From assembly GCA_937910695.1 (NCBI GenBank), contig CALEMW010000009.1, positions 1 to 64,000 of the forward strand: 64,000 nucleotides of DNA, written 5' to 3'. Source of the DNA: an uncultured bacterium (GTDB lineage: Bacteria; Krumholzibacteriota; Krumholzibacteriia; LZORAL124-64-63). How positions within the stretch are numbered: position 1 is the first letter of the stretch; each line of letters opens with the position of its first letter. The position numbers and the translations under genes were made by a program. Below are positions 32,542-40,824 of this stretch, one piece after another. Below the pieces are notes generated by a model that saw only the letters and a list, made by a program, of their open reading frames with translations, searched no databases and was not told the DNA's origin.

Positions 32542-33930
32542 ATGAGCGCGCGTCTTCTCATCGTCGACGATCAGGTGCCGATCCTCCAGTTCCTCGCACG
32601 GACTCTGGAAGACCAGGCCTATGAAGTGTCGACGGCGACGACCCTGTCCCAATGCCGCACCATGATTCCCGAGGTCGTGCCGGATCTCGTCCTGCTGGAT
32701 ATGCTGCTGCCCGACGGGAACGGCCTGGATCTGCTCGTTGAGCTGCGCCGCGAATACCCCCACATGGCCGTGATCCTGATGACAGCCTACGGCGAGATCG
32801 AAACGGCAGTGCAGGCCATACGCGCCGGAGCCCATGACTTCATAACCAAACCGTTCAATCTCGAACAGCTTCTGCTGTCGATCGAGAGGGTGCTGGGGAA
32901 CACGCGTACGGCGCGGCAGCTCTACACGCGCCACCGGCGCGGACAGTACTTTCATGTGACGCCCGGGATCGTCATGAGCACGGCGCCGTCGATGGAAAAA
33001 ATCTACGACACTGTGCGCAGGTTAGCATCGGGCGATGCGACGTCGGTTCTGATCGAGGGGGAGAGCGGGGTGGGGAAGGACGTTCTCGCCAATCTCATTC
33101 ACTCGTCGTCGCCCCGGTCCGGAGAAGCGTTCCTGGAGCTGAACTGCGGCGCCCTGCCTGAGAAGCTGCTCGAGTCCGAACTCTTCGGGCATGAAGCCGG
33201 ATCGTTCACCGGTGCTGTGCAGGCCAAGCCCGGCCTCATGGAGCTAGCTCATAGGGGCAGCCTGTTTCTCGATGAAATCGGGGAGATGAGTCTGCCCCTC
33301 CAGGTCAAGCTGCTGCGCGTGCTTGAGCGGCAGAGCTTTCGCCGCGTGGGAGGCGTGACCGACGTCACGGTCGACGTGAGGGTGATCTCGGCTACGAATC
33401 GGGATCTGGCCGCGATGGTCCGTGCCGGTGACTTCCGGGAAGACCTCTACTACCGCCTCAACGTCGTGCCGATCCGCGTGCCGTCGCTGCGTGAACGGCC
33501 CGAGGACATCCTGCCACTGGCCGAACACTTCCTGGCCGTATTCAATCTGCAGTTCTCCAAGCACATCGGACGCTTCAGCGATTCTGCCCAGGCGGCCCTG
33601 TCTGAGTATTCTTGGCCGGGAAACATCAGAGAGGTCAGGAACGTCGTGGAGCGGGCGGTGTTGCTGGGCGACGGCGACATCTTGAGACGCGACGATCTCG
33701 CTCTCGACCCACGGGCCGTGTCGACAAGCGTCGCCAGCGACGGTCTTCCTGTGGATCTGGAGTGGACGGAGGACGGCGTCGACCTGGAAACAATCGTGAG
33801 CGGCATCGAGGAGGCCCTCATCCGCAGGGCGTACAAAGCCTCCGGCCGCAACAAGAGTCGAGCGGCCAGGTTGCTCGGCCTCAACAGGGACAAATTTCGG
33901 ACACGGTTCGATAAATATGACATCTCCTGA
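32542..33930 (+). CDS. Sigma-54-dependent response regulator (NtrC family)
   Basis: A 462-residue transcription activator. The N-terminal receiver has IVDDQ, the phospho-acceptor in [11 protein letters not shown], and ITKPF. The AAA+ domain has Walker A GESGVGKD, the sigma-54 contact loop as GSFTGA (consensus GAFTGA), Walker [11 protein letters not shown], and the R-finger region. The C-terminal Fis-type helix-turn-helix is [16 protein letters not shown]. No sensor kinase gene is adjacent. ATG 32542 is chosen because GGCGGAAG precedes it; the frame also opens at 32503. It overlaps lptE by 14 bases. Confidence 0.92.
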   Translation: MSARLLIVDDQVPILQFLARTLEDQAYEVSTATTLSQCRTMIPEVVPDLVLLDMLLPDGNGLDLLVELRREYPHMAVILMTAYGEIETAVQAIRAGAHDFITKPFNLEQLLLSIERVLGNTRTARQLYTRHRRGQYFHVTPGIVMSTAPSMEKIYDTVRRLASGDATSVLIEGESGVGKDVLANLIHSSSPRSGEAFLELNCGALPEKLLESELFGHEAGSFTGAVQAKPGLMELAHRGSLFLDEIGEMSLPLQVKLLRVLERQSFRRVGGVTDVTVDVRVISATNRDLAAMVRAGDFREDLYYRLNVVPIRVPSLRERPEDILPLAEHFLAVFNLQFSKHIGRFSDSAQAALSEYSWPGNIREVRNVVERAVLLGDGDILRRDDLALDPRAVSTSVASDGLPVDLEWTEDGVDLETIVSGIEEALIRRAYKASGRNKSRAARLLGLNRDKFRTRFDKYDIS

Positions 33931-34444
33931 CCGTCGTTTCATCGCCGTCTTGATCCTGGCCACCGCCTTCCTGGCCGTGAGCGGCTGCGGCCTGTATTCC
34001 ACCCAGTCCGGCAGTGTGGATGACCGCATTCGCAAGGTCCACATACCCTATCTCGAGAATCGGACCTCCGAGCCCACCATTGGCATCGACCTCACCGAGG
34101 ACATCATCGCGGCGCTCCAGGAAGACAACACACTCAAGGTCGTGAACGAGGAGGATGCCTCTGCAGACATCACCGGCACGGTCATGCTCTACAAGCTCAA
34201 GGAAGCCTTCTCGTCGGTCCAGGGCAGCAATATCCAGGTCGACGAGTACCAGCTTCAGATCATGGTGGAACTCACCTACCGCGTCAGGGACGGTGGCGAG
34301 GAAATCTTCTCAAAGAAAAGGGTGCGCGGCACGGGTAACTTCCAACTCGACGGCGCCAATGGGACGAGCGAATCGACAGCACGTTCGGAAGCAGCCGCCG
34401 AAATCGTGAGGGACGTGCTCGCAGCCATCGTGGAGGATTGGTGA
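33917..34444 (+). CDS. lptE: LPS-assembly lipoprotein LptE-like
   Basis: A 175-residue exported lipoprotein: signal peptide with lipobox LAVSGC (mature Cys near residue 24), followed by the CGLYS start and the YLENRTSEPTIGIDLTEDI segment typical of LptE/LptE-like (DUF4136-neighbour) proteins that plug the LptD barrel. The ATG lies inside the end of the regulator gene and has no clear ribosome site, so it is probably coupled. It is followed directly by holA, an lptE-holA order seen in many diderms, which supports the call. Confidence 0.85.
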   Translation: MTSPDRRFIAVLILATAFLAVSGCGLYSTQSGSVDDRIRKVHIPYLENRTSEPTIGIDLTEDIIAALQEDNTLKVVNEEDASADITGTVMLYKLKEAFSSVQGSNIQVDEYQLQIMVELTYRVRDGGEEIFSKKRVRGTGNFQLDGANGTSESTARSEAAAEIVRDVLAAIVEDW

Positions 34445-35466
34445 TGGCCCAGAAACGCGCCAAAGGTGCCGATTTCCAGCAACTCCGCCGCGATCTGGCC
34501 GGGGGAGTCGTCCTGCCGGTCTATGTACTGGAGGGGGAGGACACGATCCGCATCCGCGGCGTGGTGGACTACATCGTCAAACATCGTCTCGGCGAATCCG
34601 GTGCAGCATTCAACTATCACGTGTATGACGGTGATGATTGCGGGATCGAAGGTCCTATCCAGCAGGCTCTCAGTTTCCCGATGATGTCGCCTCACCAGGT
34701 TGTTTGGGTGAAGCGGGCCGAACAGCTGTGTCGGGCCGTCGGCGATGAGGAAGCGTTGTCAACCTACCTGAATCGTCCGCCACAAGAAACGATACTCATT
34801 CTCAGTGCGGATAAATTCGACGGCCGCAAAAAATGGCTTAAACAGGTCAAAACTGAGGGTTGGCATTTTGATCTGTCGCCGCCGACGGGACGCGATCTTC
34901 ACGCCTGGGTTGAACGAGCGTCTCGCGAACGATCGTTGGCCATGGATCCAGACACTGCAGCGTTGCTCGTAGAGCTCGTGGGCGAAGATTGTTCAGCTCT
35001 GGGGCATGAACTCGACAAGATCGCCGCCGCGGTTTCTGATCGCGGCAGCATGCCTGATGCCGATGAATTGCAGCAGTTGATCCTGTCACAGCGTTCGGTC
35101 GATCCGTTCGAGTTACTCGGTTCTTTGGGACCAGGATCGGAAGCCCGGGGCTTATCGGTTTATCAACGATACCTTGCCGAAGGACGATCGGCGTTCGAGT
35201 TGGCACCATTGATCGTTTGGCGGGTCAAGCAGGCGGCCCAGGTGGCAGCGTTGTTGGCCGAGGGAGTCCATGAGCGTCAACTGGCGTCGGTGCTCGGAGC
35301 ATCGCCTTACGCCATTTCTCAGGCCGTGTCCGTGGTTCGTAACTGGGGACCGGACCGTGTCGAGCGTGCGATGGAAGTGGCGTACAGAATCGACGGCCAA
35401 CTCAAGGGCAGCCCGGTTCCGCCAGAAGCCATCTTGGAGCAGGCGATCCTTGAGATCTGTGCGTAG
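34444..35466 (+). CDS. holA: DNA polymerase III subunit delta
   Basis: A 340-residue AAA+-like clamp loader subunit that opens the beta clamp. The N-terminal YVLEGEDTIRIRGVVDYIV, the QALSFPMMSPHQVVWVKRAE region and the C-terminal helical collar (VDPFELLGSLGPGSEARGL) match HolA. ATG 34444 follows GGAGG by 8 bases; TTG and GTG codons directly in front (34438, 34441) are alternatives. The stop of lptE overlaps. Confidence 0.9.
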   Translation: MAQKRAKGADFQQLRRDLAGGVVLPVYVLEGEDTIRIRGVVDYIVKHRLGESGAAFNYHVYDGDDCGIEGPIQQALSFPMMSPHQVVWVKRAEQLCRAVGDEEALSTYLNRPPQETILILSADKFDGRKKWLKQVKTEGWHFDLSPPTGRDLHAWVERASRERSLAMDPDTAALLVELVGEDCSALGHELDKIAAAVSDRGSMPDADELQQLILSQRSVDPFELLGSLGPGSEARGLSVYQRYLAEGRSAFELAPLIVWRVKQAAQVAALLAEGVHERQLASVLGASPYAISQAVSVVRNWGPDRVERAMEVAYRIDGQLKGSPVPPEAILEQAILEICA

Positions 35467-35490
35467 ATTTCAAGATCGGGTAGAGCTTAA

Positions 35491-35506
35491 CATAATATAC
35501 ATTATG
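35491..35506. repeat. AT-rich palindrome in convergent gap
   Basis: CATAAT and ATTATG flank ATAC. It lies between holA (+) and the DUF4870-like gene (-), which converge. A 9-base direct repeat AAGATCGGG flanks it (35472 and 35518). Purpose unknown; no terminator with a T tract was found in this 90-base gap. Confidence 0.35.
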
Positions 35507-35556
35507 CGCAATATATGAAGATCGGGCTGTGACTCCTTGCCTGGTCGAGAGTTAGC

Positions 35557-35913
35557 TCAGGATTCGTGGATCGGAACCCGGTCGGCAAGTTCGTCGAGGA
35601 ACGGGATGTTCCACTGTTCGCCGGACAGAGCTCGTACGAAACCGAACACAGACACAGCGAGTGCGACGAGCAGCACCACCAGATGCAGAATGAAGGAGAT
35701 GATCAGTCCAAGGACCGGGATGTGGCCGATTGTGCTGTCGATGACCGCCAAGCCGATCAGCAGGACGATTTCGGCGAAGAACAGTGAGAACCCCTGCCGG
35801 CAGTGCCGGGCCAGGAATGCGGACTTGGGTTTGACCAGAAGACTGGGCAGCACGACGATAACGCTGAGGTAACAGGCGGAAGCCCACCAGCGGTCATTGG
35901 AGTTCTCGTGCAT
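35557..35913 (-). CDS. DUF4870/Tic20-like small membrane protein
   Basis: A 118-residue polytopic protein with three to four hydrophobic helices. The arrangement YLSVIVVLPSLLVK, FLARHCRQGFSLFFAEIV, IPVLGLIISFILHLVVLLVA and the end NIPFLDELA is the DUF4870 pattern (a charged ARxQG loop between helices, terminal IPLLG-like motif). Function unknown in bacteria. ATG with GGGGAGGAG on the minus strand. It is divergent from the PqqD-like gene across 102 bases. Confidence 0.78.
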   Translation of the reverse strand: MHENSNDRWWASACYLSVIVVLPSLLVKPKSAFLARHCRQGFSLFFAEIVLLIGLAVIDSTIGHIPVLGLIISFILHLVVLLVALAVSVFGFVRALSGEQWNIPFLDELADRVPIHES

Positions 35914-36015
35914 GGGACTCCTCCCCTTCGGAATGCGGCGATGGTGCTGACGCTTGCGGCCGACAGCTTATCGCAAGCTTCGGACCAACGCCAGCCCAGC
36001 GATGGAGGTTTTGGC

Positions 36016-36375
36016 ATGAAGGATCAGAGCTCCGACATGGAGATCGGAGTCGACCGTGTGATTCCCCGGCGGTTGGTGGAGTCACGAGAACGGCCGGATG
36101 GCTGCCTGGAGTTGCTTGCTCCTCGTTTCCAGGGCTTTTGGTTCGGCTGGCTCCAGCGTTGGTTACCCCAGGACCGCGCTCATCAGCGCGTGGTTCTGGA
36201 TGATACCGGCGGCCGGGTCTGGAAATACATCGACGGTACGGCGGATATCCGGGGAATCGCCCAATCTCTGGCCGCTGCGGACGACGATGATCCGGTGGAG
36301 ATGATCCAGCGCATTTGGTTGTTCGTAAGGGCCATGGCGGCTGAGGGATGGCTGGAGTTGCGGGCGCCCGGCTAA
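36016..36375 (+). CDS. PqqD-like (RRE-fold) protein
   Basis: A 119-residue protein whose C-terminal half (VVLDDTGGRVWKYIDG, then AQSLAAADDDDPVEMIQRI and EGWLEL) follows the PqqD pattern: a beta segment, an aromatic W-x-x-DG turn, and a winged-helix. Such domains usually hold a precursor peptide for a radical SAM or other RiPP enzyme, but none of these genes is beside it. The start is ATG 36016, 7 bases after GGAGG. The first 55 residues (QGFWFGWLQRWLP) are Trp-rich and of no known family. Confidence 0.78.
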   Translation: MKDQSSDMEIGVDRVIPRRLVESRERPDGCLELLAPRFQGFWFGWLQRWLPQDRAHQRVVLDDTGGRVWKYIDGTADIRGIAQSLAAADDDDPVEMIQRIWLFVRAMAAEGWLELRAPG

Positions 36376-36398
36376 GATCGACGGATCCATCAAAGACG

Positions 36399-36424
36399 AA
36401 GGGGACGCTGGCAGGCGTCCCCTT
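36399..36424. terminator. Bidirectional terminator between the PqqD-like gene and tRNA-Arg
   Basis: A 10-bp stem AAGGGGACGC/GCGTCCCCTT with a 6-base loop. On + it is followed by TGTCA, and on - by CGTCTTTG, so it can serve both converging units, though neither T tract is strong. Confidence 0.68.
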
Positions 36425-36434
36425 TGTCACGTCA

Positions 36435-36511
36435 TGGTACCCCAGACAGGGCTCGAACCTGTGACCCCTGGTTTAGGAAACCAGTGCTCTATCCTGCTGA
36501 GCTACTGGGGC
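36435..36511 (-). tRNA. tRNA-Arg (anticodon CCT)
   Basis: A 77-base cloverleaf on the minus strand: acceptor GCCCCAG/CTGGGGT (G-T at the end, as in the other Arg tRNA), anticodon stem CTGGT/ACCAG with loop TTCCTAA (CCT), T arm CAGGTTCGAGCCCTG, encoded CCA. No separate promoter was recognised, so it is probably processed from the apt transcript. Confidence 0.95.
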
Positions 36512-36582
36512 ACGTTCTGGGCCGCGCAAGGTCCGAAAACAGGCCGAGAAACGCGGGCGCCGGTGAAGGCCGGATAAGGAAA

Positions 36583-37119
36583 CTACGAATCATCTCCATA
36601 TTTGACAAGGGAAATCACCGGGGCGTCGGTCAGGATCTCACGACCGGGCAGGTCGCAGAGCTCAACGAGGAATACATAGGCGGCCACGACGGCGCCCAGA
36701 CGCCGGACCAGACGTCCTGCGGCTGCTGCAGTGCCGCCGGTGGCCAGCAGATCGTCGATGATGACGACTCTCTCTGCTGGCCGTAGGGCGTCGCGGTGGA
36801 TTTCCAGGGTTGCTTCACCATATTCGAGAGCATAGCTCTCTGACACTGTGTCGGCAGGGAGTTTACCGGGTTTGCGTAGTACGACGAGGGGTCGCTTGAG
36901 GCGATCGCAGAGAGGTGCGCCGAACAAGAAGCCCCGGCTTTCCACAGCGCCGAGAGAATCCCAGGACAGGCTGTCGAGCAGGGTCGTCAGGCCGTCCAGG
37001 GCCGTGTGGAAGGCGGCAGGATTCTGCAGGATCGGTGTGATGTCCTTGAACAGGATGCCGGGCTTGGGGAAATCGGGCACGTCGCGGATGACGGTCTTGA
37101 GGTCCATCTCGAGATTCAT
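36583..37119 (-). CDS. apt: Adenine phosphoribosyltransferase
   Basis: A 178-residue purine salvage enzyme making AMP from adenine and PRPP. The N-terminal IRDVPDFPKPGILFKDITPIL and the PRPP-binding loop VVIIDDLLATGGTA are diagnostic; AVESRGFLFGAPLC is also conserved. Normal length. Co-directional with the NlpD-like gene upstream (14-base gap). Confidence 0.96.
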   Translation of the reverse strand: MNLEMDLKTVIRDVPDFPKPGILFKDITPILQNPAAFHTALDGLTTLLDSLSWDSLGAVESRGFLFGAPLCDRLKRPLVVLRKPGKLPADTVSESYALEYGEATLEIHRDALRPAERVVIIDDLLATGGTAAAAGRLVRRLGAVVAAYVFLVELCDLPGREILTDAPVISLVKYGDDS

Positions 37120-37133
37120 GATCGCTCCCGGGT

Positions 37134-37805
37134 TCAGCGGATCAGACGTTCCGGATCCACGGCTTTATTGTGGATCCGGAGTTCGATGTGAAGGTAGGGG
37201 CGGTTGCCTTCGACAGGCGCCCCGATCCGGCCAAGGGCGTCGTCGCGCAGGACGATCTCCCCCACTGCGACGCCGGGTAGGTCCGCATCAAAAGGACCGA
37301 GGACGGTGGCATAGTCAGCACCGTGGTCGATGATCATGATCACGCCGTAACCGTTCTGATGGCCTCGGTAGCGAACAACGCCGTCGGCGGGTGCCGTGAC
37401 GGCGGAACCTGAGGGGCGGCTGATGTCGACGCCAGTGCGTCGGGTTTCGAGGGCCCCGTTGCGATGAGTGCCGAACAGGCGCAGAGCCTCTCCCCCCTCA
37501 CCCTGAAACGGTCGGCGCCAACGAATGTCCGCGGCGGCGGTGCGACCGAAAGGCTCGGGAACGATCAGGCCCTGGCCCGGGTGGATGAGGTCGTTGCGCA
37601 GACTGTTGGCAGCGGTCAGGTCTTGCACCGAGACACCGCAACGGCGGGCGATCAGTGAGAGGGAGTCGCCGCTCCGTACGGCGTAGCGTCCCGGTTGGGC
37701 ACCGCCAGCGACACCTGCGCTGAACAGGGCGATCATGACGATCATGACGATCATGACGATCGGGACGAGGATCGTCCGGCTGGGTAATCGCGGCGTGGAT
37801 TTCAT
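37134..37805 (-). CDS. NlpD-like protein: LysM plus degenerate LytM (M23) domain
   Basis: An exported 223-residue protein. Signal peptide/anchor (hydrophobic core made of repeated Ile-Val-Met), a LysM domain (RYAVRSGDSLSLIARRCGVSV...LIHPGQGLIVP), then a LytM fold ending with HIELRIHNKAVDP. Two zinc ligands are lost: the HxxxD motif reads RTGVD, and HxH reads YLH. So it is probably not a peptidase but, like NlpD/EnvC, an activator of a septal amidase. Gene order surE, pcm, (COG2426), this gene matches the nlpD locus of Proteobacteria. ATG at 37805 chosen for the signal peptide. Confidence 0.88.
   Translation of the reverse strand: MKSTPRLPSRTILVPIVMIVMIVMIALFSAGVAGGAQPGRYAVRSGDSLSLIARRCGVSVQDLTAANSLRNDLIHPGQGLIVPEPFGRTAAADIRWRRPFQGEGGEALRLFGTHRNGALETRRTGVDISRPSGSAVTAPADGVVRYRGHQNGYGVIMIIDHGADYATVLGPFDADLPGVAVGEIVLRDDALGRIGAPVEGNRPYLHIELRIHNKAVDPERLIR
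37731..37761 (-). repeat. In-frame 9-base tandem repeat in a signal-peptide core
   Basis: Three perfect copies of GATCATGAC plus a partial fourth. Read on the minus strand they give repeating Val-Met-Ile in the hydrophobic core of the NlpD-like signal peptide. Copy number changes would lengthen or shorten the core without a frameshift. Confidence 0.85.
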
Positions 37806-37933
37806 CACATCATCACTTGTGGTGTGTGGGCCTGACGGTCTTGCTCTCTTGATGATGATGCCGTTCCCGTATCTGGGGGGCAAGGCAATTTCAGCTTGAG
37901 GAGTCACAAGAGGAAACGGCAGGGAACAAGTAC

Positions 37934-37960
37934 GAAAAGAGCCGCCTCGAAAGGCGGCTC
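37934..37960 (-). terminator. Rho-independent terminator after tRNA-Pro(CGG)
   Basis: On the minus strand a 9-bp stem GAGCCGCCT/AGGCGGCTC with a 4-base loop is followed by TTTTCG. It ends the surE-tRNA-Pro unit. Confidence 0.88.
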
Positions 37961-37968
37961 CATTCTTG

Positions 37969-38046
<78 letters not shown>

Positions 38047-38056
38047 ACCGAATCGT

Positions 38057-38563
38057 TCATTGGCCCCAAAGGCGCAAAACACCCATGGATGCGAGCGTCA
38101 CCACCAGACCGGCGACGCCGACGCCCAAGATGATACAAGGCAGGGCGAATCGCAAGGGGAGCTTGAACAGATAGGCGGCGATCGAACCGGTCCAGGCGCC
38201 CGTCATGGGGGCCGGAATGGCCACGAAGAGAATGAGGCCCAGGGCCTGATATCGGCGGATCAGGGCGCTGCGGCGCTCGGTGCGGTCGAAGAGCCAGGTG
38301 AAGAAGCGATCCAGTAGGGGAAAGCGTCGCAGGGCACGCTCGGCCGGACCGAGCAGGGTGAGGATCGGCACGACAGGCAGCATGTTGCCGAGGACGGCGA
38401 ACAGGTAGGTCAGCACAGGGTGGGCCTGTCCATAGCCTCCGGCCAATGGAGAGTACGCAAAGGGAATCGCACCGCGCAGTTCGAAAACGGGTAGGGTCGC
38501 GATCAAGACGATGGCCAGAGGCGTCGGCAGCCCCTCCGCCCAGTGCAGGACATCCTCACGCAT
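38057..38563 (-). CDS. COG2426 small multi-drug export family membrane protein
   Basis: A 168-residue protein with about four membrane helices. The features PVFELRGAIPFAY and LVAIPAPMTGAW-like (FVAIPAPMTGAWTGS) are the COG2426/PF06695 signature. The family name (small multi-drug export) rests on little evidence and the true role is unknown. ATG at 38563 with GGAAGGAG upstream; it overlaps the pcm stop by 8 bases. Its place between pcm and the NlpD-like gene is unusual. Confidence 0.85.
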   Translation of the reverse strand: MREDVLHWAEGLPTPLAIVLIATLPVFELRGAIPFAYSPLAGGYGQAHPVLTYLFAVLGNMLPVVPILTLLGPAERALRRFPLLDRFFTWLFDRTERRSALIRRYQALGLILFVAIPAPMTGAWTGSIAAYLFKLPLRFALPCIILGVGVAGLVVTLASMGVLRLWGQ

Positions 38564-39212
38564 GATTCTCCTTCCGGACGACACCGGTCAGCAACGGGAC
38601 GAAGCGGCAGGCGACAGACCTCTCGATGATTGGCTCGGCGGCGGTTTTCCGGTAGCGATAGAGTGTCTGTTGCTCCCCTTGGCCGATGGGGATGACCAGC
38701 ACTCCCCCCTCGCGAAGATGATGGAAGAGCGGCGATGGCAGTTTGTCGGCGCAGGCGGTGACGATGATGGCGTCGTAGGGGCCGCGTTCCGGCACCGCAT
38801 CGCTGGCGTCGCTGGCGTAGACCTCGACGTTGGCGCAGCCGAGTTCCTCGAGGATCTTCGAGGCCCGCAAGGCCAGCGGTTCGACGCGCTCGGCCGTGAC
38901 CACGCTGCGGGCCAGGCGCGACAGGATGGCGGCCTGGTATCCGGAGCCGGTGCCCACTTCCAGCACATGCTGGGTGCCGTCGAGCTCCAGTAGAGCAGAC
39001 ATCAATCCGACGATGAACGGCTGGCTGATGGTCTGGTCGTAGCCGATGGGCAGGGCGCAGCCGTGGTAGGCCCGATGCCGCAGAAGCTTGGGAACGAAGA
39101 CGTGGCGCGGCACTTCGCGCATGACGTGCAGGACGCGGCGATCGTCGATGCCGGCCTCTTCGAGTTGCTCGGCGACCATGCGTGAGCGGGCGACGGACTG
39201 GTCGTGGATCAC
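38556..39212 (-). CDS. pcm: Protein-L-isoaspartate O-methyltransferase
   Basis: A 218-residue SAM-dependent enzyme repairing isoaspartyl damage. RVLHVMREVPRHVFVP, the substrate segment IGYDQTISQPFIVGLM and SAM motif I VLEVGTGSGYQAAIL are conserved. The GTG at 39212 overlaps the surE stop (GTGA), and the protein then begins IHDQSVARSRMV, which fits the family start. Usual partner of surE. Confidence 0.95.
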   Translation of the reverse strand: MIHDQSVARSRMVAEQLEEAGIDDRRVLHVMREVPRHVFVPKLLRHRAYHGCALPIGYDQTISQPFIVGLMSALLELDGTQHVLEVGTGSGYQAAILSRLARSVVTAERVEPLALRASKILEELGCANVEVYASDASDAVPERGPYDAIIVTACADKLPSPLFHHLREGGVLVIPIGQGEQQTLYRYRKTAAEPIIERSVACRFVPLLTGVVRKENHA

Positions 39213-39988
39213 GACGAGACTCCGCCGAGAGGACCGTCGCAGTCGAGGCTGCGGGTCCGTTCCATGAGTCTGCGGTACGTGAGGTCCACCCGCAGCGGCG
39301 TGACCACGACGTAGCCCTGCTGGCACAGAGTGGCGTCGGTTCCGGGGATATCGTCCCAGGTCGGTCCGGTGCCGCCGATCCACAGGTAGGGACGACCGCG
39401 CGGATCGATCTGCTCGGTGATGGCGTCCTTATAGCGCCGGCTGCCGAGGGGTGCGGCGCGGATGCCCTTGATCTCTTCCGGTGGCAGGTCGGGAATATTC
39501 ACGTTCAACAGGCTGTGCTTTTCCAGGGGTACGTCGAGCAGATCGTCGAGATGGTGACGCAGGTAGGATTCGACGGCGCCCCAATGGCGGGGATGCCATG
39601 ATGCACAGGAAAGGGCATAGCTGGGCAGGCCGAGGATGGCGCCCTCGAGGGCCGCGGCCACGGTCCCGGAATAGGTGACGTCCTCCCCCATGTTCGAGCC
39701 GTGGTTCACGCCGCTGATCACGAGGTCGGGCGGATCGTTCTTCAGGATGTACTCCATGGCCACCAGGACGCAGTCCGTCGGGGTGCCCGTCACGCCGTAG
39801 CGGCCGGGACCGTACTCGACGACGCGCAGCGGGATGCGCAGGGTCAGCGAGTGGCTCGAGGCGCTCTGCTGCTCGGTGGGCGCGACGATGGTGACGCGGA
39901 GGTCGTTGCGCTCGGCCAGGACGTCGGCCACGAGGTTGAGGCCGTGGGCGTCGATGCCGTCGTCGTTGCTCAATAGGACGTGTCGCAT
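39209..39988 (-). CDS. surE: 5'/3'-nucleotidase SurE
   Basis: A 259-residue metal-dependent nucleoside monophosphatase. The N-terminal LLSNDDGIDAHGL holds the Asp-Asp metal ligands, and SGVNHGSNMGEDVTYSGTVA the conserved Asn and Ser/Gly loop. Coupled to pcm. Length is normal. Confidence 0.96.
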   Translation of the reverse strand: MRHVLLSNDDGIDAHGLNLVADVLAERNDLRVTIVAPTEQQSASSHSLTLRIPLRVVEYGPGRYGVTGTPTDCVLVAMEYILKNDPPDLVISGVNHGSNMGEDVTYSGTVAAALEGAILGLPSYALSCASWHPRHWGAVESYLRHHLDDLLDVPLEKHSLLNVNIPDLPPEEIKGIRAAPLGSRRYKDAITEQIDPRGRPYLWIGGTGPTWDDIPGTDATLCQQGYVVVTPLRVDLTYRRLMERTRSLDCDGPLGGVSS

Positions 39989-40021
39989 GCTGCTCCGGTT
40001 CGTTTGCGGGATCGCATCGAT

Positions 40022-40696
40022 TCAATCACGGTCGCGGCTCAGGCGCCAGGCGAGGCGGAAGAACCGCACGGTGTCGCGTATGGGGTTGATGCTGCTCACT
40101 TCGTCGCCGTAGACCGTGGCGGTGGGCACCGAATCGACGCGGGCGCCGCGACGCGCCACACGCACGAGGATCTCGGATTCGAAGTCGTAGCGGGCCGTGG
40201 TGATGCGCAGGTCTTTCAGAACCGCGACCCGGAACAGGCGGTAGCCGTTCTGGGAGTCGGGGATCCGGCAGCCCGCGAGGGAGCTCACGACGGCGCTGGT
40301 GAAACGGTTGGTCGCCTTGCGGATCCAGGGCATGCCTTCCGATGCATCCATGCGGGTGCCGACGATCACGTCGATGTCGTCCGCTGCGGCGCGGTCGAGG
40401 AAGCCCGCCATGTCCGAGGGCAGGTGCTGGCCGTCGGAGTCGAGGGTGAAGACCCAGTCGATTCCCTGCTCGATGGCCCAGGCGAAACCGGTCATCAGGG
40501 CGGCGCCCTTGCCGCGGTTGACTGCGTGGATCAGGACTTCGGCGCCGTGGGCCCGGGCAGTCTCGGCCGTGCCGTCGCTGCTGCCGTCGTCGACGACCAG
40601 CAGCCGCAGCTCGGGGTGGCGGTCGTGGATTTCGTCGAGCAGCGGTCCCAGGAAGCGGGCTGCGTCGAGGGCTGGGAGGATGGCGGCGGTGGTCAA
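40022..40696 (-). CDS. Glycosyltransferase family 2, polyprenyl-phosphate type
   Basis: A 224-residue GT-A enzyme of the dolichol/polyprenyl-phosphate mannosyltransferase-like group: AAILPALDAARFLGPLL, VVDDGSSDGT, NRGKGAALMTGF, and TLDSDGQHLP (DxD). No membrane helices follow, so it is the short form. The only plausible start is TTG (40696), with GGAG 5-6 bases upstream; longer reading would run into the tRNA-Pro gene. It may supply an undecaprenyl-phosphate sugar for envelope glycans. It is followed by surE with a 33-base gap. Confidence 0.83.
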   Translation of the reverse strand: MTTAAILPALDAARFLGPLLDEIHDRHPELRLLVVDDGSSDGTAETARAHGAEVLIHAVNRGKGAALMTGFAWAIEQGIDWVFTLDSDGQHLPSDMAGFLDRAAADDIDVIVGTRMDASEGMPWIRKATNRFTSAVVSSLAGCRIPDSQNGYRLFRVAVLKDLRITTARYDFESEILVRVARRGARVDSVPTATVYGDEVSSINPIRDTVRFFRLAWRLSRDRD

Positions 40697-40824
40697 CTGG
40701 GCTCCAGGTTTGTTGGGGACGGTGATGATGAGGGAATCGTAAGCGATGATTCGACGGGTGGAAAGAGTGGGATGAACGAACGGGTCGCCGTAGGGCGACC
40801 CGTATTCGAAGTCCGTAGAAAATA

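Noticed and set aside
35467-35556. Terminator or attachment site in the AT-rich gap with AAGATCGGG direct repeats
   Set aside because: The palindrome is weak and AT-only, there is no T tract, and no integrase or tRNA lies next to it.
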